Shown: positions 58,653 through 64,000 of the stretch, piece by piece
Layout: each line of letters starts with the position of its first letter
Position numbering within the stretch: position 1 is the stretch's first letter
Assembly: GCA_028281495.1 (NCBI GenBank)
Contig: JANQJU010000100.1
Location: 62,001 to 126,000, forward strand
DNA length: 64,000 nt
Origin: SAR324 cluster bacterium
Lineage (GTDB): Bacteria; SAR324; NAC60-12
Direction of reading: 5' to 3'
Translations under genes and position numbers: made by a program
The notes under the pieces: generated by a model
Database searches by the model: none
Seen by the model: the letters and a program-made list of their open reading frames with translations, nothing else
Told to the model about the DNA's origin: nothing

Positions 58653-61600
58653 TTAATTGTTTGTGGGTAATCTTACTGTGAATTCGGTACCTTTTCCAAC
58701 TTCACTGGCTACATCAATACTTCCCTTATAAACCGCGACCATTTTCTGCACCATCCCCAACCCTAGCCCAGTTCCCGTTTCTGGTTTGGTTGAGAAAAAG
58801 GGTTCATAAATTTTGAGAAGGTTTTCGGGCGCGATCCCAATGCCCGTGTCTTGGACTCTCAGCAGAAGGGTGGCATCTTCCACGGCAGCCGAAATCGTTA
58901 TTTTCCTAGATTTGTTAGAATCGTTTTCCAAAATTGCGTCTTTAGCGTTGAGGAGTAGATTACTAACGATTGTCTCTAAATGGGACCTTTTTCCATTTAG
59001 TGAGATTTTTTGATTGATGTCGAGTTTTAAATCAATCTGATGGTCTTGAAACATCTCACGGAATTGCTCCACTTGTTCGGCCAACAATGTGTCGAGTTGG
59101 ACGGTTCCAACCGTGGATGGTTCATGACCGACTTTGGAGTAATCCATGATTTGCTGCGTGATATTCAAGGCGCGTTCTGTCGATTGGAGGATCATTTTCA
59201 AGATCTTATCCGTATGCTCCTCATTCGAAAAGATGGTGCGCATGGAATACAAACAGGTTTCCAACTGCTCTTGTTGGAGTTGTTCGCTGAGATAGTCATA
59301 CATTTTTTTCAGCTCCCGGCTGTTGAGCAAATTCCGGCTGACATAGGGGTGGTCGCCATCGTGACCGAGCGTTTCTTCTATCACAATTTTGGAACCGACC
59401 AAGGCATTCCGCATTTCATGGGCAAAACCTCCGGCCATCTGTTGTTCGGTTTTATCTTTTTCTAATTGCAATACCTTGGCTTGGGTATCTCTCAATTCTT
59501 TTGTGCGTTCATCGACTTTTTCTTCAAGCAGATGCTTGGCTTGCTCCTGCGCTTTCAGTTCTTCCTCATATTTCAATGTTTTGTAGCGACTGTAACCGAC
59601 AATCACGCCCACGATGGCCAGCAAGTACAGCGCATACGCCCACCATGTGCGCCACGGGGGAGGGGAAATGCTGAGATGGATGGAAGTGCCTGTTTCGTTC
59701 CACACACCGTCATTGTTCGAGCCCCGAACCGTCAATACATACTCTCCTTCGGGCAAACTGGCAAAACTGACGAATCGTCGATCTCCAATCTCGTTCCAGG
59801 TCTCGTCAAAGCCTTCCAACCGGTAAGCGTATTGATTATTAGCGGGATTGGAATAGTCCAGGGCAGCGAACGTGAAGGAAACCGAATTCTCCCAATACGA
59901 TAAAGAGAGCCGCTTCGTTTCAGTTATGTCAACGTTTAAGGGGGAGTCCTTGCCGGGGACAATCGTTTGATTCAGAATTTGTAATTTGGTGAACACAACC
60001 GGGGGAACGTGCGAATTGTTCTGAATTGCTGCTGGGTCGAAGTAGATCATTCCTTGATTGGACCCCAGGTAAATGATTCCTGTGGAACTTTGAAAATAGG
60101 CACCTTGTAAAAATTGGTCGGTGGGTAGTCCATTTTTGGCATTGTAATTATGAAACTCTCGGGTGGTGGGGTTGAATTTGGAAATTCCTTTTTGTTTGCT
60201 AAGCCAGAGATTGCCTTGGCGGTCTTCCAAAATTCCTAAGATCAATGGGTCGGTGAGTCCCTCCGCCTCTCCATAGTGGGTGAAAGCTTTGGTGCTGGGA
60301 TCCATCCGGTTGAGACCGTTACTGGTTCCAATCCATACGGTTTGATCTTTAGCTTGGTAGAGCGACCAGATTTGGTTGTTACTCAGACTTTGGGGCTGAT
60401 TGGGGTCGTGTTGAAAGTGTTCAAAAGTTTTGGTTTGGAGATTGAAGTAGTTCAGTCCGTCGCCATCCGTGCCGATCCATAGATTACCTGAGGGGTCTTG
60501 GATGAGAGAAATCACATGGTCGCCACTAAGCGAGGCCGGGTTTGACGGGTCGTAAGCGTAAATTTCGTTTTCATAGGTTTGAGGATTGAAATGATTCAAC
60601 CCACCTCCTTTTGTGCCGATCCATAGCGAAGTTTCAGAGGTCAACAGAACCACTTGGATGTTTTCATGGCTGAGGCTATGGGGACGCCCTTCTTTGGGGT
60701 GAAAGTGGCGAAATCGAATGGTCTCTAAATCAAAGTATTCCAGTCCCTCGCTGGTCCCGATCCACAGATTGCCTTGAGCATTGGGTTGGATGGAGCGGAC
60801 CCGATCCTTATGGATTCCTCCGGTTTCGATGTAAAAGATGTCCCCTGTGCTTTCAATGCCCGTATAATTTTCCGCTTCGTATTCAAATCGCTCAAACAGT
60901 CCAGTATTTGGGTCAAATCGATTGAATCCCTCATCATCCAAGCCGACCCAAATGCGGCCTTGGGCCTCTTCCCAGAATGAAATGACGGAATCGTACCCTA
61001 AAGATTGGTCGTTTTCAGGATGGTGTTGGTCGTGAAAAAATGGTTTCTTTTTGAGGTTCAACCGGCTCACGCCTCCCCCTTCCGTTCCCAACCAAAGGAT
61101 TCCCGAACTATCGATGTAAAGGGTCTTTACTTTGCTGTGGGCCAAGGAATCTGCGAATTTGGGATCGTGAATAAAAGCTAAGTATTCATCGGTTTTTAAC
61201 TCATACCGATTCAACCCTTCGGTGGTGGCAATCCAATGGAACCCGTTTTCATCTTGCAGCACACCGGTCACTTCGTCGCCGACTAACTGAATCCCAGAGC
61301 CGTCTTCAAAATGATAGTTGTTGATCATCGTTCCCGTTTTGGGGTTGAGACGGGTCAAGCCTCCATCGATGCTGATCCAGATCGTGCCATGGATGTCTTC
61401 GAATAAGGACAAAATCGTATTGTCCACCAAGCTGTTGTCGGTATTTTGTTCGTCGTGTTCATAAACGACGACGTCATTGGTTTGAGGATTCCATTGGTAC
61501 AATCCATCCGAAGTTCCGATCCACAAATTACCTGCTCGGTCGGCCATCAAGGCATTCACCTCGGCTTGGGGTAAATCGGGGTGGGGGGGATTTGCTCCAA

Positions 61601-62126
61601 AAAAGGGGGAGAACTGTTTCGTCTGTGGATCAAAACGATTGACCCCTTGCCCCGTGCCGATGAGCAGGTTCCCTGACTGATCTTCAATCACGGTTTTCAC
61701 TGAATTGTGACTGAGGCTTTGAGAGTTGTTGGGGTCGTGTTGAAAGCGTTCAAATTGTACGGTGTTGCGATCAAAGCGGTTCAATCCATCCGACGTGCCC
61801 ACCCACAACGCACTGGTTTTATCCTGATAAATGACATGGATCTCATTGCTACTCAAACTAGTCGCATCGCTCGGTTGATGCCGGTAGACCTGAAAATCGT
61901 AACCGTCGTAGCGATTGAGTCCGTTTTCCGTGCCAAACCATAAAAACCCTCGATCATCTTGCAAGATCGTGGTGATCAGATTGCTCGACAATCCATTGGC
62001 TGTAGTGAGGTGTTCGAATTGAAACAACGACTGGGCTGAAGATAAGGGCACAAAGCAAATTAACCCTAGCCAGCACCACAGGCTCACAACAGCAAATTGA
62101 AGTTTTTTCTGTAACGATTTCTGCAT
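58653..62126 (-). CDS. Propeller-sensor histidine kinase (two-component regulator propeller / Y_Y_Y type)
   Basis: This 1157-residue protein has a signal peptide, then ~13 propeller repeats with the pattern LWIGTxxGLNRFDPxT (Reg_prop type, ~35-700), then a Y_Y_Y-like domain (~715-815; YSNPANNQYAYRLEGFDETWNEIG). A membrane segment lies near 829-850, followed by a coiled-coil. The kinase core has the His in GGFAHEMRNALVG (~904) and ATP-binding blocks NLLLNAKDAI, DTGIGI and GTGLGLGM. The propeller senses extracellular or periplasmic ligands, often glycans in Bacteroides relatives. AGAGGAG ribosome site. It heads the operon with the receiver and cyclase genes. Confidence 0.93.
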   Translation of the reverse strand: MQKSLQKKLQFAVVSLWCWLGLICFVPLSSAQSLFQFEHLTTANGLSSNLITTILQDDRGFLWFGTENGLNRYDGYDFQVYRHQPSDATSLSSNEIHVIYQDKTSALWVGTSDGLNRFDRNTVQFERFQHDPNNSQSLSHNSVKTVIEDQSGNLLIGTGQGVNRFDPQTKQFSPFFGANPPHPDLPQAEVNALMADRAGNLWIGTSDGLYQWNPQTNDVVVYEHDEQNTDNSLVDNTILSLFEDIHGTIWISIDGGLTRLNPKTGTMINNYHFEDGSGIQLVGDEVTGVLQDENGFHWIATTEGLNRYELKTDEYLAFIHDPKFADSLAHSKVKTLYIDSSGILWLGTEGGGVSRLNLKKKPFFHDQHHPENDQSLGYDSVISFWEEAQGRIWVGLDDEGFNRFDPNTGLFERFEYEAENYTGIESTGDIFYIETGGIHKDRVRSIQPNAQGNLWIGTSEGLEYFDLETIRFRHFHPKEGRPHSLSHENIQVVLLTSETSLWIGTKGGGLNHFNPQTYENEIYAYDPSNPASLSGDHVISLIQDPSGNLWIGTDGDGLNYFNLQTKTFEHFQHDPNQPQSLSNNQIWSLYQAKDQTVWIGTSNGLNRMDPSTKAFTHYGEAEGLTDPLILGILEDRQGNLWLSKQKGISKFNPTTREFHNYNAKNGLPTDQFLQGAYFQSSTGIIYLGSNQGMIYFDPAAIQNNSHVPPVVFTKLQILNQTIVPGKDSPLNVDITETKRLSLSYWENSVSFTFAALDYSNPANNQYAYRLEGFDETWNEIGDRRFVSFASLPEGEYVLTVRGSNNDGVWNETGTSIHLSISPPPWRTWWAYALYLLAIVGVIVGYSRYKTLKYEEELKAQEQAKHLLEEKVDERTKELRDTQAKVLQLEKDKTEQQMAGGFAHEMRNALVGSKIVIEETLGHDGDHPYVSRNLLNSRELKKMYDYLSEQLQQEQLETCLYSMRTIFSNEEHTDKILKMILQSTERALNITQQIMDYSKVGHEPSTVGTVQLDTLLAEQVEQFREMFQDHQIDLKLDINQKISLNGKRSHLETIVSNLLLNAKDAILENDSNKSRKITISAAVEDATLLLRVQDTGIGIAPENLLKIYEPFFSTKPETGTGLGLGMVQKMVAVYKGSIDVASEVGKGTEFTVRLPTNN

Positions 62127-62430
62127 GGCTCCTCTATGGAAAAGAGATTTAGGGAAGTCTGAAGCTTGGAAATAAACTCGCTTGCCAGTTTGGATAGCGT
62201 TTCTCGATTAAGGGTTGAGAGAAACTGGAAAAATAAATAGCACGTTCCTTGTCATAGCCAAAGAGACTGGAAAATCCAGGTCTAAATGTCTTGTTGAAAA
62301 TAGAAGGTTGGTTCGAAAGAAGAGAACTATACAGTTAATAGATTTGCTGATACAAGGGGTTCCAAATTAAGAAATCATGTGTTGGAACGTTCGTTTTTTT
62401 TATAAATTTCTATAATTGGGGCATCAGGGA
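62127..62430. other. Divergent intergenic region before the unknown 301-residue gene
   Basis: A 304-bp gap between the kinase gene and the next gene, AT-rich toward 62280-62415. It probably holds both promoters. No other gene or clear repeat was seen. Confidence 0.4.
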
Positions 62431-63336
62431 ATGCAAGAAACGATTCTAAAATATAATTCAAGTGTTAATACAACATCAACATCGACGTTAAGTACATGGA
62501 TGCAAAAGGCGGATCAAGAATGGATCAATTGGTATCACGGAATGGACATTCGTACCGGAAATAGGAAGGGTGAGCTGGCAAACAAACGTGATAACGAGAA
62601 TGGGATTTTGTTTTTGGTCGAGTACTATATCTTGAAGATCTTGTTGGATAGCTTCACTCAGACCGATGCCCAAACTTTTGAAACGATTGTCCGGTCTCTC
62701 CAATGTCGATGTCCTCGCGGAAACCCCATCCCTGGGTTATATGATCGAGGCGCTAACGAATCGGTGACGGTTCCACCCGAAAAACGTCGCACGATTTCGC
62801 ATGACAACTTAACCGCCATTTCGGTCATGTCTCGCTATCTGAATTTACCGTTTGCCCAGGAAATTGCGCAACACGGACTACGGAATCAAATGCGCTTTGA
62901 CAACGTCTATCCAGACCACCCTCGCTGGAGACGATTCCAACACCCACGAGATTGGTACTTTTGGCTCGCGAATGGAGGCTATGGTTGGCTTGCTTGGATT
63001 TTTTATCCCTTCTTTTTTTTGAACAATGTACTCACTTGCTTCAAACCTCATCAAGGGCATAAAATTTCGGGCCGTTTGCTGATGTTCACTCGATTGGAAT
63101 TGGGAAGCCGTTGGTCCATCTTAATGAGAATCAACAAGTGGGTTTGCTATGCGATTATGACCGGGCGTTATGGAGAGCATTGGCTGCATGAAATCATGTC
63201 GAAATACAACGCCTTCCGAAATCCACTGCACCCCAACCGCAATTTGTCGCAATGGATTGTTTCCAATGGAGTTTGGCTCAAACCTGTGGATCGCGAAATT
63301 TTCGATTCCCTGCCCATTGAAAACGTGACGAAGTGA
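62431..63336 (+). CDS. Unknown protein with hydrophobic segment (301 residues)
   Basis: The start is the ATG giving MQETILKYNSSVNTT; a TTG five codons earlier has no better ribosome site. The protein is rich in Trp, Tyr, His and Arg. A hydrophobic stretch (about 190-212) contains GYGWLAWIFYPFFFLNNVLTCF. Conserved-looking blocks are ISHDNLTAISVMSRYLNLPFA and YGEHWLHEIMSKYNAFRNPLHPNR. I do not recognise the family, though the helical hairpin pattern recalls toroid folds. The ABC exporter gene follows 21 bases later, so the two may be linked in function. Confidence 0.6.
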   Translation: MQETILKYNSSVNTTSTSTLSTWMQKADQEWINWYHGMDIRTGNRKGELANKRDNENGILFLVEYYILKILLDSFTQTDAQTFETIVRSLQCRCPRGNPIPGLYDRGANESVTVPPEKRRTISHDNLTAISVMSRYLNLPFAQEIAQHGLRNQMRFDNVYPDHPRWRRFQHPRDWYFWLANGGYGWLAWIFYPFFFLNNVLTCFKPHQGHKISGRLLMFTRLELGSRWSILMRINKWVCYAIMTGRYGEHWLHEIMSKYNAFRNPLHPNRNLSQWIVSNGVWLKPVDREIFDSLPIENVTK

Positions 63337-63357
63337 ATGAAAGTATAAAAACGTTTC

Positions 63358-64000
63358 ATGGAATTTAAGTTCATCTTAGCGAATATCAAAGAATCCCTCG
63401 CCCCTTACCGGTTCCGGGTTTGGCTTTTGATCATTTCCTCGATTATTGCAACGGGTGTGAATGTGATTCAACCCAGAGTTTATGGTTGGGTGATTGACAC
63501 CATTACCAAAGGTTTGGATCCTGAAAACCTCAAGGAACTGGCCCAATTTCTGTTCTTGTTGATGGGCGTGTATGTGGTTCAGGCCGTGCTCAACTATAAG
63601 AATACTTACTCTCTGGCGTTTTTAACTCACACCGTCATCATCAACATCAAAACAAAAGTGCATTCGCATCTTTTGTCCATGTCTTCTTCTTTTTTTGATC
63701 AAAAGGGCACCGGAGAATTGGTGGCTCGCATCACCTCGGATTTGCACAGTTTGGTAGGGTTGGGGCGAATTTTTATTGGAGGGTTTCGCAATCTTGTCCT
63801 CATGATCGGAGGGATCGTCATGATGACCGGGATCAACCAAGAATTGATGCTCATCTGGTGTGTGTTGACCCCGATTTATGTGGCGCTGGCCTACTGGGAG
63901 GGAAAATTCAACTACAAAATGACAGAAAACATGCAGCAGAATAATGCCATTTCGACCTCCATTTTCCATGAAAGCATTTTAGGCATTCGCACGGTGCAAC
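63358..64000 (+). CDS. ABC exporter, N-terminal membrane domain (truncated at the window edge)
   Basis: The frame begins MEFKFILANIKESLAPYRFR and runs open off the right edge (214 codons). It is the membrane domain of a type IV-fold ABC exporter (ABC_membrane family). Seen are TM1 (VWLLIISSIIATGVNVIQP), TM2 (FLFLLMGVYVVQAVLNY), the intracellular-loop motif MSSSFFDQKGTGELVARITSDL, and two more hydrophobic stretches. The ATP-binding domain would follow outside the window. No strong ribosome site is visible at this ATG, which is the first after an in-frame stop. Confidence 0.85.
   Translation, partial: MEFKFILANIKESLAPYRFRVWLLIISSIIATGVNVIQPRVYGWVIDTITKGLDPENLKELAQFLFLLMGVYVVQAVLNYKNTYSLAFLTHTVIINIKTKVHSHLLSMSSSFFDQKGTGELVARITSDLHSLVGLGRIFIGGFRNLVLMIGGIVMMTGINQELMLIWCVLTPIYVALAYWEGKFNYKMTENMQQNNAISTSIFHESILGIRTVQ

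Overview
The window comes from a Gram-negative bacterium with an outer membrane: it carries an LpxC lipid A deacetylase, a lipoprotein with a lipobox, SecG and many exported proteins. Two-component, STAS and cyclic-nucleotide signalling genes are abundant. Base composition is roughly balanced in genes and strongly AT-rich in several intergenic stretches. No rRNA, tRNA, transposase or integrase was seen. I cannot assign a phylum safely; a free-living, signalling-rich, probably uncultured or poorly sampled proteobacterial-type lineage fits.

Region 1 (1-22.8 kb) is mostly housekeeping and regulation: a partial lipoprotein, an exported glycerophosphodiesterase, a bifunctional PutA, a duplicated Xre-type regulator/STAS cassette, PepA, an anchored toroid-fold protein, an SH3 protein, a CheZ-like phosphatase, a PAS-GGDEF cyclase, TpiA, SecG, SixA-like phosphatase, NusB, a receiver-LpxC fusion, a PanE-like reductase, a zinc-ribbon/STAS/metalloprotease-like group and an ankyrin protein.

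Region 2 (23.1-51.4 kb) is a nearly complete extracellular contractile injection system (eCIS; Afp/PVC/MAC-like phage-tail-derived particle). It has a stand-alone DUF4157 protein, two sheaths, a tube, a gp26-like protein, a disordered eCIS-associated protein, a Pvc16-like terminator, an AAA+ ATPase, a small conserved protein, a Pvc7-like adaptor, a LysM protein, a gp27-like hub, a gp5/gpV spike, gp25, two gp6/J-type wedge proteins, a gpI/gp7-type protein, a long DUF6519 fibre-like protein with a 42-residue repeat array, and a 1263-residue DUF4157 effector candidate. All are on the + strand, tightly spaced and often overlapping, so they look like one operon. No tape-measure or PAAR gene is recognisable.

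Region 3 (51.4-55.8 kb) holds two translationally coupled P-loop ATPases convergent with the eCIS (one with C-terminal TPRs), followed by a predicted + strand mini-transcript with promoter, hairpin, a 26-codon hydrophobic peptide and a terminator.

Region 4 (55.9-62.1 kb) is a phosphorelay set: a propeller-sensor histidine kinase, a receiver protein, a receiver-class III nucleotide cyclase, and a methyltransferase. Three 24-bp repeats, each holding a six-codon mini-ORF, precede the cyclase start. Region 5 (62.4 kb to the end) has an unknown protein and the start of an ABC exporter.

The most unusual items are the eCIS with its DUF4157 effector and repeat-expanded fibre, the receiver-LpxC fusion, the mini-ORF ladder before the cyclase, and the small hydrophobic-peptide transcript.
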